Source of the DNA: Heterocephalus glaber
Lineage: Eukaryota; Chordata; Mammalia; Rodentia; Bathyergidae
Assembly: GCF_000247695.1 (NCBI RefSeq)
Contig: NW_004624849.1
Span: forward strand, 2,798,589-2,862,588
Direction: 5' to 3'
DNA length: 64,000 nucleotides
Under the pieces are notes generated by a model. The model saw only the letters and a list, made by a program, of their open reading frames with translations. It was not told the origin of the DNA and searched no databases. The position numbers and the translations under genes were made by a program. This document shows positions 11,164 to 21,917 of the stretch, piece after piece. The number at the start of each line of letters is the position of its first letter. Position 1 is the first letter of the stretch.

Positions 11164-11248
11164 TTTTTTTTTTTTGGTACTGGGGATTGAACTCGGGTCC
11201 TGGCGCTTGCGCAGCAGGTGGCGAAACCACTGAGCTAAATCCCCGGCC
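11164..11248 (-). mobile_element. ID-like SINE with 17-bp TSD
   Basis: A young reverse-oriented copy with GGTACTGGGGATTGAAC and CTAAATCCCCGGCCCC. Flanks CCTTCCATGATTTT (before) and CCCTCCATGATTTT (after) are a clear target duplication with one mismatch. Confidence 0.93.
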
Positions 11249-11822
11249 CCTCCCTCCATGATTTTTAACCTTTCCCTTTCACTTCTGTTATTTCTTGGGG
11301 TTTGGAGAAATAAAAGAAATAAATACAAGTGTCCTGTTTGCCATCTTAGTCCAGTTTTCTGACATTGTTCTTGTTATCCCTCAAGGCTGCCTTCTTTTTT
11401 ATGCCTGTCATTTTATTTGTCTCACTACTCTTTTTCTCAAGGAACATGACTCACATTTTATAATAATTGATGGAAAGTTTGATATTTTCTTAACATATTT
11501 TTGTTTTATAGTCAGCTTTTTTTGAAGATGTCTTTTTTAAAAAGCCATGATGCCAGTTTAAAAATTAGAATCTTGCTTTGTGCTATTGGTAGTGAGCCCA
11601 GTCACATTAAAAAATATGTATCTTAATCACTCATCGGGTCCAGGCAGCTCCAAGTGCTGATAAAGGGCTTGATGCTTCTCCAGATGTCTGTTAGCTCCAG
11701 GTGCAGTAAGCAGACTATTCGGAGCTGGCACCTAGGTTCTCAAGCACACCGTTTCAGAGTCTTGGTCTCATAGTGTAATGGTTTTTAAACCTGGTATAGT
11801 ATCAGAATCATTCTGTGACATT

Positions 11823-11932
11823 GTCTTTTCTTTTTCTTTTTTTTTTTTTTTCCTTTTTGGTACCAGGGATCAAACTTGGAATCTTGCACTTGTGAGGCAG
11901 GTGCCGGAACCACTGAGCTAAATCCCCGGCCC
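11823..11932 (-). mobile_element. ID-like SINE with TSD
   Basis: A reverse-oriented copy with a long T-rich tail and GGTACCAGGGATCAAAC. An 11-bp duplication TCTGTGACATT lies at 11812-11822 and 11933-11943. It sits upstream of the 96-nt exon, in opposite orientation to the ID downstream of that exon. Confidence 0.92.
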
Positions 11933-12015
11933 TCTGTGACATTTTCTAATACTATAAATCTCTAGACCTTTCACTGGACATATTATGTTGGAATCCTGAG
12001 GAGCCTGAACATGTA

Positions 12016-12126
12016 TATCTTTAAAGTCTCACTATGTTACCCAGGCTGTTCTTGAACTCCTAGACTCAAATGATCCTCATGTCTCAGCCTCTTAAGTAGC
12101 TAGGAGTACAAGCACACACCTGGCTG
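12016..12126 (-). mobile_element. B1-like SINE, diverged
   Basis: Reverse-oriented 7SL-derived text: TCTCACTATGTTACCCAGGC, then GTCTCAGCCTCTTAAGTAGC and 'ACAAGCACACACCTGGCTG'. It has one unit without the internal 29-bp duplication. Confidence 0.75.
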
Positions 12127-12369
12127 TGCTTTTTTTTTTAAAGGCAATAAATGTTTCTTTGGATAGATGTGTTGTATATACTGAACCCATCCCCTCTCAA
12201 TAGACGTTCAATATACTTTCAGTTCTGTTCTTAGAAACTACTGTAGTAGATATTCTTTGGTGCCTATAACTTCGTACATATTTGTGAGTATATTTATGGA
12301 ATAAATTCCTGGATGTGGAATTGTTCAGACAATGTATATATGTGAATTTGACATGCTTTTGTTTGTTTC

Positions 12370-13490
12370 CATTTTTGTGTTAGAATACACACCATAAAAT
12401 TAATTATTTTTTGAGACAGGATTTCACTCTGTAATTCAGAGCTCTCTATGTAGCCCAGGCTAGCTTCAAACTCTAGGCAATCCTCCTGCCTCAGCCTCCC
12501 AGGTGCTGGGATAACAGGCATGCAACACCACACCTGGCTCACAACATAAAATTTATAATCTTAACCATTTCTAAATATGCAATTCAATGCCATTAAATAT
12601 GTCCATAATTTTGTGAAATCATCACCACCATCCACCTGTAGAACTATTTTATCTTATAAAACTGAAACTATGCCCAACAATAATTCTCCATTCTCCACTC
12701 CCCACCCCAGTCCCTGGCAACCATCATTCTAGTTTGATTCTATGATTTTAACTACTATAAGTATCTTATGTAAGTAGAATCATACAATATTTATCTTTTT
12801 GTGATTAGCTTATTTCATTTAGCATAAGGTTCTCAAGGTTCATCCATGTTCCAGATGGATATACCAGAGTTCCCTTCTTTTTAAAGACTGAATAATATTC
12901 CATTGTATGTATATACATTTGGCTTATCCATTGATCCATCAGTGGGCGCTTAGGTTGCTTCCATATTTAAGCTACTGTAAATAATGCTGCTGTGAACACA
13001 GCTGAACAAATATCTCTTCAAGACCCATTTTTTTTTTCTTTTGGGTATACACCCAGAAGTGGAATTGCTACATCATATGGTATTCTAGTTTTCATTTTTT
13101 GAGGAGCCACTGTTTTCCAGAATAGCTATCCCATTTTGTATTTTCCCACTAGTACATATATTTCATTTTCTCTATGTCCCTGTCAACACTTATTATTTTC
13201 TGTTCTTGTTCTTTTTTTAGAGATAGACATACTGATGAATATGAGGTGAAATCTCATCATTTTGATTTGCATTTCTTTAATGGTTAATGATGTCAGGCAT
13301 CTTTTTGTGTGTTTTGATCATTTGTATTTTTTTGTAGAAATTTCTATTTAAGTTTTTGGTTTTGTGTGTTGAATTTTAAGCGTTCTCTAAATATTCTGGG
13401 CATTAATCCCTTTTAATATGTGCAGTTTGCAAATACTGAGTTTTTTATTTGTGACAATGTGCTTTTTAATTTTCAGGTATTAGGTTCTTA
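12370..13490 (-). mobile_element. L1 fragment, antisense (3' UTR into ORF2 end)
   Basis: The + strand carries the complement of an old L1 3' UTR and the ORF2 C-terminus: CCTGGCAACCATCATTCTAG, 'GACTGAATAATATTCCATTG', CCAGAAGTGGAATTGCTACA. A B1 at 12404-12541 interrupts its 3' edge. Reading frames are broken by stops and indels. Confidence 0.85.
12404..12541 (-). mobile_element. B1 SINE inside L1
   Basis: A reverse-oriented B1: TTTTTTGAGACAGGATTTCA, CAATCCTCCTGCCTCAGCCT, 'GCAACACCACACCTGGCT'. The broken L1 text CACCATAAAATTAAT / CACAACATAAAATTTA on the two sides shows it inserted into the L1. Confidence 0.9.
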
Positions 13491-13548
13491 TGTTAAAAAT
13501 ATTCCCAGATCTTGAAAGTCTTTACATTTTGTGTTCAATTCTACTTAG

Positions 13549-13644
13549 GCCAGTACTAAAGTGGAAGTGGACATGGAGAAGGCAGAGAGCCTGCAAGTAA
13601 CAAGAGGAGACTTCCTCGCTTCGCTGGAGAATGATATCAAACCA
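13549..13644 (+). CDS. NSF: NSF exon: D1-D2 linker (459-490)
   Basis: A 96-nt symmetric phase-0 exon encoding [20 protein letters not shown] and on to LENDIKP. It covers the last part of D1 and the linker into the second ring (D2). The acceptor is CTACTTAG ending at 13548 and the donor is a strong GTAAGT at 13645. It follows directly on MNRHIK of the previous exon, giving the expected HIK-AST join. Because both ends are phase 0, skipping would keep the frame. Young ID SINEs in opposite orientations lie on either side (11823-11932 minus, 13963-14047 plus). Confidence 0.98.
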
Positions 13645-13747
13645 GTAAGTATCCATGTTGAATGATGTATGAGTGATGATAATTATAGCTTAGAAGAAAA
13701 ATAAGTGCCATTTTACTCAGTATTACAGATGGTTCTTAAATAGTTTT

Positions 13748-13851
13748 CTTTTTTTCTTTTTTTCTTTTTTTTTTTTGGTACCAGGGATCGAACTTGGGTC
13801 CTTGCGCTTGCGCAGCAGGTGGCGAAACCACTGAGCTAAATCCCCGGCCCC
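13748..13851 (-). mobile_element. ID-like SINE with 10-bp TSD
   Basis: A reverse-oriented, near-consensus copy (GGTACCAGGGATCGAAC ... AAATCCCCGGCCCC) of the CGCAGCAGG variant. Its T-rich tail has C interruptions. AAATAGTTTT flanks both sides. It starts only 104 nt after the linker exon. Confidence 0.93.
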
Positions 13852-13962
13852 AAATAGTTTTTAAACAGACCTCAGGTACACAAAATTTGATTAATCTTAT
13901 TCTTTAATTTCTGACACAGTTTTGTTAGCTTATATGATTATATGTGTAAAATAAAATATGAA

Positions 13963-14047
13963 GGGGCTGGGGATGTAGCTCAGTGTCACTGCACCTGCCT
14001 GGCAAGTGCAAGGTCCTGAGTTCAATCCCTGGTACCAGAAAAAAATA
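13963..14047 (+). mobile_element. ID-like SINE, 'CACTGCACCTGCCTGG' variant
   Basis: A forward copy of the third sequence variant (CAGTGTCACTGCACCTGCCT, then AAGGTCCTGAGTTC). A possible duplication is AATAAAATAT on both sides. It lies about 110 nt from a reverse copy, so the two could pair in RNA. Confidence 0.9.
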
Positions 14048-14125
14048 ATAATAAAATATACAGAGTTTGTAACTTTCTGGGAATTGCTATCTCATTAAAT
14101 ATTTTAATTACCAAGAATCATTCAT

Positions 14126-14320
14126 AGCTGGCTGGATATGGGGGCACACACCTGTAATCCTAGTACTCTGGGAGGCTGAATCAGGAGGATTACAAGTTTG
14201 AGCTCAACCTAGACAACTTAGCAAGAGCAAGACACTATCTCACAATAAAAAACAAAAAAAGGAACAGAGATGTGATTTAGTAATGAGATCCTGGGTTCAA
14301 ACCCTAGTACTGCAAAAAAT
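14126..14320 (+). mobile_element. B1-dID composite SINE
   Basis: A B1-like part (CTGGATATGGGGGCACACAC, 'GGGAGGCTGAATCAGGAGG') joined to a shortened ID half (AGAGATGTGATTTAGTAATG ... CAAACCCTAGTACTGC), then an A-rich tail with AATT repeats. Confidence 0.78.
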
Positions 14321-14359
14321 TAATTAATTAATTAATTAAACAATAATAATAATGCAATC

Positions 14360-14790
14360 CCCTACAGCTAAACACCATATTCGTTACTGACTAGTATTGT
14401 CTGATCACCAGTTTATCCATTTTCTGTCAATGAGCATTTGGAATATTACCAATTTTTTATTACAAACAAGTGCTGTTGCAAGTATTCTTTAATAAGTTTC
14501 TCTTATATATATTTAGGAATAAAATTATAGGGTTGTGGTTATATGAACATCTAACTTTAAAAAATAATTTTAAATTGTTTTCTAAGAGGTTGAACCAATT
14601 AGCACTACCTCCAAAAATCTAAAAAAGATACTCTTGATCTACATCTTCTCCAATACTTGTTTTCAACTGACTTGATTCTGTCATTCAGTTGAACATAAAT
14701 TCCATCAGATTCATTTACATATTACTTTGAAATTAAGTAGTTCTTTATATGTATATTCTATTTAACTCTTTGAAATGCTGTTCATAATTT
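14360..14790 (-). mobile_element. Old L1 fragment, antisense
   Basis: Diverged text in the order of an antisense L1 ORF2 end: CAATGAGCATTTGGAATATT, 'AGGAATAAAATTATAGGG', 'CATCTTCTCCAATACTTG'. It is older than the adjacent L1 copy at 14860. Confidence 0.55.
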
Positions 14791-14859
14791 ATTATTTTTT
14801 GTTACATTGTTTTTTATTTTTATTTTATTTGCATCAGTTCTTTATGTCTTATTTTCTCG

Positions 14860-15660
14860 CCTTTTGGTTATGTTAAATACACGTAACAAAATATACCATC
14901 TTAACCATTTTACGTTTACAGGTTGGTGATATAAACACATTCATTATGTCATGTAACCTTTACCACTATCTGTCTCACAGTTCTTTCATTTTGTACAACT
15001 GAAATTCTAGATCCATTAAAGAGCAAATCCTACTTTCCCCTCCTTCCCAGCCTCTGGCAACCCTGTGTCTCCTGTTTCTAGAATTTCAACTACTCCAAGC
15101 AGCTTATATAAGTGAAATCAAACAATATTTGCCCTTTGGGGACTGACATATTTCATTCAGCATAAGGTTCTGAAGTTTTGTGCACATTGCAGCATATACA
15201 GTTTCCTTGTTTTTAAACACTGAATAATGTTCCATTGTATGTATATACCACATTTTTCTTATCCATTTGTCCATCAGTGGACACTTGGATTGCTTCCACA
15301 TCTTAGCTGTTGTAAATGCTGCTGTGAACACGACTGTACAAATATCTCCTCAAGACTCAGTTATCTGCTTTTTTGGGTATATACCCAGAAGTGGAATTGC
15401 TAGATCATACGGATTTCTAGTTTTCATGTTTGAGGAACCACCAGAGTGGCTATCCCATTTCATATTTTCCCAGTAATGCACATGGGTTCTAGTTTCTCTA
15501 TGCCTTTGTCAACACTGTTTTTTGTCTTTGTTTTTTGATAGTAGCTGTCCTGATGAGTATGAAGTGAAATCTCATTGTAGTTTTGATTTATATTTTCCTA
15601 ATGATTACTGATACTGAGAATCTTTTCTTATGCTTATTGGACATTTGTTATATAGTTTCA
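14860..15660 (-). mobile_element. L1 3'-end fragment, antisense, with ORF2 C-terminus
   Basis: The minus strand at 15104-15331 translates to a stretch with WIRKMWYIHTMEHYS, which is the recognisable L1 ORF2 C-terminal motif. Flanking + strand text (GAATAATGTTCCATTGTATG, 'CCAGAAGTGGAATTGCTAG') agrees. The copy is 5'-truncated and its frame is broken outside this stretch. Confidence 0.88.
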
Positions 15661-16014
15661 CTAATTATTTGTTGCAAATATCTCCTTTAAAGACAAAAGT
15701 CAATTTGTTTTAGCCCTACCTTTTATGACTGTTAATACTTTTAAATATAATAACTTTAAAAAGTTACTGAGCAGTGAACATGGTTTAATCTTTTGCTGTT
15801 ATCATTTGTAGTAATTACCAAAAATGTTAGAGCCCAGCCTATTACAGTATTTTTTTAATGGCAAATAATTTGGCCATGGGAAGTAAGACCTAAAAATTTA
15901 CTTTTATTTGTTCCAAGAGTCTATAGGATAAAAGAAAAATCATGAGATATATAAGGAAGACAAATATATTTATTTATTGTCTTGGAGAGTCACTCTTTTA
16001 TGTTCAGGCATCTT

Positions 16015-16158
16015 TTTTTTTTTTCGTTTTTGGTTTTTGGGGGGTTTTTTGAGACAGGGTCTCACTTTGTACTACAGGCTGACCTCGAACTCATGGCAAT
16101 CTTCCTGCCTCACCTTCCCAAGTGCTGAGGTTCCAGGCATGCACCACCATGCCTGGCT
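16015..16158 (-). mobile_element. B1 SINE with TSD
   Basis: A reverse-oriented B1 (TTTTTTGAGACAGGGTCTCA ... 'CACCACCATGCCTGGCT'). Flanks ATGTTCAGGCATCTT (16000-16014) and ATGTTCAAGTATCTT (16159-16173) are the target duplication with two mismatches. Confidence 0.92.
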
Positions 16159-16639
16159 ATGTTCAAGTATCTTAAAGCTTCTTCTATGAGTCTTGGATTA
16201 TTACTTGGAAGAATTAAAGACACAAGCCTGCCAACCTATATATTTCCTTGAACATCCATTCAACCTGTCTTTATCAGGCTCCTCCCTTATAAATTTTTAT
16301 GAAGCAACTAAATCTGTCACATCCAGGCCAAAAAATGAGGACTTCCCTCTGTACTCAGGAATCAAAGTACTGGTATATACAAGGACACTACCCAAAGAGT
16401 GATATGAAAAATGATTTGGGGGCAAAGTAGTAGAAATATGAAAATTCAATACCTCGAGATGTAAGTTCTAAAGAACTGTTAAAATTAATCCATATATCAA
16501 TCAAAACTTAACTTTTTAGGGATGTGATAATCTTTAAAAAGTTAAAATTCTCAAGATACGTGATCTTTACATGTACGTTGTATTGTAACCTTATGAAGAG
16601 CCAATTCAATTGTAAGTAATAAAATTAAGTACTTTTTAA

Positions 16640-16730
16640 TTTTATTTTATTTTTTTTTGGTACTGGGGATCAAACTTGGGACCTTGCGCTTGCGAGGCAG
16701 GCACTGGAACCACTGAGTTAAATCCCCAGC
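16640..16730 (-). mobile_element. ID-like SINE with TSD
   Basis: A reverse-oriented copy with GGTACTGGGGATCAAAC and AAATCCCCAGC. Flanks TAAGTACTTTT and TAACTACTTTT are a duplication with one mismatch. Confidence 0.92.
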
Positions 16731-16845
16731 TAACTACTTTTGATAGTTATTTTGATGGGAGTTAGAATCTTCTCAATTAAAAGTTGAAAATGAAGAGGAA
16801 TGTGATTTAAGCTTCAATATATAGTGGATAAAAATTATTATATAT

Positions 16846-16938
16846 GGGCCGGGGATTTAGCTCAGTGGTTTCGCCGCCTGCTGTGCAAGCTCAAGGACCT
16901 GAGTTTGATCCCTGGTACCAAAAAAAAAAAAAAAAAAA
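16846..16938 (+). mobile_element. ID-like SINE with TSD
   Basis: A full-length forward copy of the CTGCTGTGCAAG variant with an 18-nt A-tail. AAAATTATTATATAT precedes it and AAAATTATTATGTAT follows it. The reverse copy at 16640 is only 116 nt away. Confidence 0.94.
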
Positions 16939-16975
16939 TTATTATGTATGATAATTCCTTTATAAACTAATTGCT

Positions 16976-17143
16976 TTTTTTTGTTGTCTGTACTGGGGAT
17001 TGAACCCAGGGCCTTTGCACTGAGCTATATCTCCAGCTTTTTTAGACGGTCCTCACTAAATTGCCCAAGCTGGGATTGAACTTGAGATCCTCCTGACTCA
17101 GCTTCCCAGACTGCTGGGATTACAGGCATGTGCCATTTAGAAA
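16976..17143 (-). mobile_element. B1-dID composite SINE
   Basis: A reverse-oriented composite: the ID half (TACTGGGGATTGAACCCAGG ... GCACTGAGCTATATCTCCAG) comes first, then the B1 half (CTAAATTGCCCAAGCTGGGA ... TGGGATTACAGGCATGTGCC). Confidence 0.82.
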
Positions 17144-17579
17144 TCACTTTTATTTCCTTTTCCTAACCCTTCAGACTTGCTTTGTAGCTTCCTATTTCTG
17201 TATCATTCTAATTTTTTATATTTATAAATATACATTTATGTGAGTGTCATTTAACTTGTGTCCCCAACCACATAGTTGATGTAAACATGATCATTTCCAT
17301 TTTGTATTCACATTTTAATCTATAGCACCTATAGTCAGTGTTAGGATTATTTCCCCGTGTGCTGAGCTGTTTCTAATTTCTAAGTCCATAATCACTTTTT
17401 CTCTTTGCTCTTAACAGAATGGCCACAACCTGCATACTCTTTATAGGAACAAGTATATTGGAACATACTTTCTCTCAAGGATTATGATTATGAGGCTTTG
17501 GGCTCTGGTACAATCTGAGCCTAAATCTTTTTTTTTTCCCATTAGTGCTGATATTCTTAGTGTATATTAAGTGTATATT

Positions 17580-17770
17580 ACTTTTTTTTTTTTGATACTG
17601 GTGTTAAACCTAGGGCCTTTGCACTGAGGTACATCCCTAACCCTTTTTTATCCTTTATTTTGATACAGGTTCTCATTAAGTTGCCCAAGCTGAGCTTGAA
17701 TTTACAATCCTCTTGCCTTAGCCTCCCAGAGTACTGGGATTACAGACATGTGCCACTAATCCCACCTTTA
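17580..17770 (-). mobile_element. B1-dID composite SINE
   Basis: Same order as the copy at 16976: ID half (GATACTGGTGTTAAACCTAG ... CACTGAGGTACATCCCTAAC), then B1 half (CATTAAGTTGCCCAAGCTGA ... TGGGATTACAGACATGTGCC). The tail side is a T-run. Confidence 0.82.
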
Positions 17771-18243
17771 CTCATCTTTTGTATCTTTCAATGTTTTATT
17801 TTTTTCAAGAGGTTCATATGTTTATTAGAACCAACCTTTTAGTGCAGAGCACAGGAAAAAAAAAGAAAAATCAGATTCCCAGTAGAACATATCCAGCTGT
17901 CAAGACATTTCCAGCTTAATACAGTAAGATGCTAATGAGCTTGATGCATAAATATGTTTGTTATCTCATGTGCAATTCCTTATAGACACAGCTTGGTTCT
18001 TCCCCAATTTCTGCTTTTACAGTTGTGTCTGATTTTATTACCAGTTTTTTACCAAATCCATTGGGGAATGGAATGATTTTGATTTTGTTTTATAGCCAGA
18101 AATTGCTTGATCCTGAAAGGCTTGTGAAAAAACATGGCAAGGAATGGGGTCAAGCATATACAACACAATGGAGAAGAAAAGAAGTAGTTTTAATTTTTAA
18201 TACTAATGCTCAAAATGCTTTAAACTATCCCTTTTCTCAATAG

Positions 18244-18414
<171 letters not shown>

Positions 18415-19380
18415 TGAGATGACCTTAAAAGGTTTTTTTTAATGTATTTTTAAAAGCCATTTGGCACATTCCAGAAGGTAAATGATTTTCAGTTCTAAAC
18501 CTGGTTTATGATCTAAGAATAGTAAACCATACTACATACCAATATTTGTACAAATTAAAATTTTCTTGGGGTGAGTGCTATTGATGAATGATAGCAACTA
18601 ATTTTCCTGTAGGATTGTATCTAAATTTCTCTGGTACTTAATAGACTGAATAGTACCACATAGAATTTGATTCAATTAAGTAAGTGTATACTGACGATTT
18701 GCTATATTTTAGAGCTTAGACTAGTTGCTGCAGATACAAAGACATTCAAATTTTAATCTAATCATGAAAAAAAACTTGTAAATAAATTCCTGAATACAGT
18801 ATATATGTGTAAAGGTGTGTATGAATACAAGTCATTTTGCCCAGGGTGAACAGAGAAAACTAGAGGTGATGTTTAATTTAGACCTTGAAGAATCAGTTAG
18901 AATTTTATCATAAAAGGGAAAGAACATTCCATTCATAAATATTTATCTTATGATTATGATTAGTATGACAACAGAAAAGTTCAGTGAGGCCAGTGACAAG
19001 CAAACCTAAGCCCTTGGGTCAGAGTGTGAGGGCTCCCTGAAAGAAGCACAGTAAGCCAGAGCCCAAGAGATGAGGAGGTGGCCAGACTACATAACTGGGG
19101 AAGATGTTCTGGGCTTAGGGACTAGCATGTAAAATATCACTGGTCAGGATCGAGCTAGAGACAGAAAGATTGGGGAGCTGCAGTATACAGGAACCAATTC
19201 TCACAAAGTCTCATATTTTATGTTAAAGACTTAGACTGTATCTTAAGGACAGTGGAAAGCCATTTATAGGGTTTCAAGTAACAAAGTCATGTAATCAGAT
19301 TTTTATTTTCAACATATTATGAGTGCTTTATGATGGGGAATGAATTGGAGGGGCAAAAAGACATCAGAAGACTAATCTTT

Positions 19381-19464
19381 TTTTTTTTGGTACCGGGGAT
19401 CAAACTCTGATCCTTCCACTTGCAAGGCAGGTGTCAGAACCACTGAGCTAAATCCCCAGCCCGG
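19381..19464 (-). mobile_element. ID-like SINE with TSD
   Basis: A reverse-oriented copy (GGTACCGGGGATCAAAC ... AAATCCCCAGCCC) with the duplication GAAGACTAATCTTT on both sides. Confidence 0.93.
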
Positions 19465-19626
19465 GAAGACTAATCTTTAGAAGAAGTTGCATTGTCTTAA
19501 TTGAAGCTGCTTGTGGTTTGAAGTAATGTAGTGGCAGTGGAGATGGAGATAAGTAGACTAATTTGAAAAATAGGTAGAATAAAAGGAATTTGATAAAAAA
19601 TTATCAATTAATTATCAATCATAATA

Positions 19627-19890
19627 GGCTAACATTCTTTTAGCCCTTCCTATTTGCCAGTTACTCTATTATTACTTTATATATATATTATCTAAGGCCT
19701 GGGATTTAGCTCAGTGGCACCACACCTGCCTCGCAAGTGCAAGGTCCTGAGTTCGACCCCCTGTACCAAAAAAGAAAAAAAATTAATATATACATATTAT
19801 CTAATTTAATCCTCACTTCAGTCCTATGAGAGTAGATGCTGTTGTTATCCTTATCTTATAGATAGGGAAGCTAAAGCTTAGAAATACTGT
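19627..19890 (+). repeat. MIR fragment split by an ID SINE
   Basis: The MIR order is kept across the insertion: 'TTTGCCAGTTACTCTATTA' before it, then TCTAATTTAATCCTCACTTC and CTTATCTTATAGATAGGGAA after it. MIR is an ancient mammal-wide SINE, so the ID is the later event. Confidence 0.72.
19697..19785 (+). mobile_element. ID-like SINE inside MIR
   Basis: A forward copy (GGGATTTAGCTCAGTGGCAC ... AGTTCGACCCCCTGTACC) of the 'CACCTGCCTCGCAAG' variant. ATATATTATCTAA before and ACATATTATCTAA after look like the target duplication. Confidence 0.9.
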
Positions 19891-20206
19891 TTAGATTGAA
19901 TATGGGCAAAAGTATCATGCATGACCTCCAGGTTTTGAGCATTATACAGCTGGGTAAATGTTGCTGTTTGCTAAAATTGAAAACACTTGTGAAGCACATT
20001 TCAAGAAGAAAGATCATGAGTTCAATTTTTAATGAATTCTAGGTTTTTATAGGATAATTAAATTAGAAATATTGAATGTCCTATTGGACATGTAGGTCTG
20101 GGACTCAGAAAAGTGGTCTGGATGACAATAGATTCGTGATTTTTCAGTGTATCCACTGCCCTTGAAGCCAGAGGTGTCGATGGACTTATCTACAGAAAGG
20201 GTATAG

Positions 20207-20350
20207 TGCCAGTCACACACCTGTATTCCCAGCATTCAGGAAGGCTAAGGCAGGAAGATCAAAAGTTTCAGCCCAGCCTGGGCAACTTAACAAGTTCCTG
20301 TCTCAAAATTTAAAAAGTGGCTGGGGACATAGCTCAGTGCCACCAAAAAA
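20207..20350 (+). mobile_element. B1-dID composite SINE, short ID part
   Basis: A B1 part (GCCAGTCACACACCTGTATT, 'GAAGGCTAAGGCAGGAAG', 'CAGCCTGGGCAACTTAAC') followed by a very short ID start (GGCTGGGGACATAGCTCAGT) and an A-rich tail. Confidence 0.78.
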
Positions 20351-21416
20351 GAAAAGAAAAGGGAAAAGAAACAAAGGATGTGAGTTGAGATGTAAAGGGG
20401 TCTTAGAGCTTATTTCTGAAGTGTGTTAACAGTGTAGGACTAAATAGAGCAGGAAGAGTTGACAAAGGAGACTGCGCAAGAGCAAGCAGAGGTAAGGGAG
20501 GAGGGAGAATATGCTGTCACAGAAGTCATGAAAAGAAAGGTACAGTATTTCAAAAAAGGCATCATCACTTGTACCAAATGTTCCTAAGAGGCCAACAAAG
20601 ACAAAGTATGTATTGGGGTTGGTGACATTAAGGTCATTGGTGACCTTGATGGGAGCCTGATCAATGTAGTGAGGGTGGGAGTGATAGTTTGGTAAGGGAT
20701 GGATGAAGAGTGGAGCAGCCTATGTGGGATGAAGTCCAGAAAGTGTTTTTATTTTATTTGTTGAACTATCAGACCAGAGAATGTTTAAATGTTTTTGAAA
20801 AAGCTTCAGAAAAGCATTCAGGAAGAGGCTGAACAATTGGGAGAGAGAAACAGTCACTAATGTCAGATTCCCAGGAAGATAGTAAGGAAGGATTGACTGG
20901 TTTATGTTTAAAAGAAGGGCACGTTTTCTAATGCACAAGAGGGAAAGGTGGGGTTGTCTAAATCCAAGTTTTGTAGATTAGGTTGCCTTTATGAGAAAGC
21001 CAGAGTCTTTAGAATTCCACCTTTTTATGATACCTTTGCTTCTAATAAGACAGCTTTTCCCTGCCCCCAGTATCTTCTAAGAAGATTTTTTTGTGTTGTT
21101 AAACAGATGATTTGATAGAATAACACAAGTACTGATACACGTTTGAATGCATTCTGTCTTTAAGAAGCAAAACCCTTACACTTTATATATTTAGCCAGAA
21201 ATTTGAAAGATTAAGTCTATGTGAGAAAGAAAAAAGGCACGTATGTATTTCACCATATTTTCAAGAAATGCTAATCAGTTCATTAAGTTTAGTTGCTAAT
21301 AAATAAAAGGAAACATGTCTGTGATGAAACTGTCAGGAAATGTTAATGAGCAACTAGTCGAGACCTCTGCGTGTCATGGATAAAAGTTTAAACTTGTTTG
21401 ATTCCTCTTTGCTTAG

Positions 21417-21614
<198 letters not shown>

Positions 21615-21846
21615 TAATTTCCTGTCTCTTAGATATCTGTGTGTGTGCATGACCACACAAATAGATAAACACATATGTATACTTTTGTATACATTGATAT
21701 AAAACCCATAGCAACTTTGTTCTCAAGTGCTGCTAAAATTATCAACAGAATTTGGGGGAAAATATTGATCTGTTTTCAATTTTTACAACTTTGTTTGCCT
21801 TTCTTTCCACTCTCCTTCCTCCCACCTCTTTCCTGTGTGAGTGTGT

Positions 21847-21917
21847 GACTGAGGTGTGAACCCAGGACCTCACATCTGCTAGGCAAGCACTCTGTTACTG
21901 AGCTATACCCCCAGCAT
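21847..21917 (-). mobile_element. Old ID SINE
   Basis: Reverse-oriented: GACTGAGGTGTGAACCCAGG, CTAGGCAAGCACTCTGTTAC, 'GAGCTATACCCCCAGCA'. It matches the classic ID consensus with several changes. Confidence 0.75.

Larger units (their letters stand above)
3850..13548 (+). other. NSF: NSF intron, 9.7 kb
   Basis: A phase-0 intron. Contents in order: ID SINE at 4384; an ancient repeat at about 5200-5830 interrupted by an ID at 5327; AC microsatellite near 7688-7716; antisense L1 3' end at 8230-8665; old ID at 9122; 5'-truncated ID at 9472; MaLR-like LTR at 9528-9894; possible hAT remnant near 10165-10370; old and young IDs at 11070 and 11164; ID at 11823; B1 at 12016; and antisense L1 at about 12370-13490 carrying a B1. 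Between 5990 and 8230 I see only diffuse ancient-repeat traces. Confidence 0.85.
13645..18243 (+). other. NSF: NSF intron, 4.6 kb
   Basis: A phase-0 intron. It contains IDs at 13748 (-), 13963 (+), 16640 (-) and 16846 (+), B1-dID at 14126 (+), 16976 (-) and 17580 (-), two antisense L1 pieces (about 14360-14790 and 14860-15660) and a B1 at 16015 (-). From about 17830 to 18243 I see nothing beyond the acceptor. Confidence 0.87.
18690..20950 (+). repeat. Long ancient mammalian interspersed repeat, interrupted
   Basis: Fragments in consistent order recall a widespread old mammalian repeat: GGACAGTGGAAAGCCATTTA, 'CCTATTGGACATGTAGG', TTAAGGTCATTGGTGACCTT, 'GGATGAAGAGTGGAG'. Younger ID, MIR and B1-dID pieces sit inside it. 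I am confident it is an old dispersed repeat but not of its family name. Confidence 0.55.

Noticed and set aside
15104..15331. 75-residue minus-strand open frame with similarity to a known protein
   Set aside because: The match is to the C-terminus of L1 ORF2. It is a fragment of a dead LINE, not a host gene.
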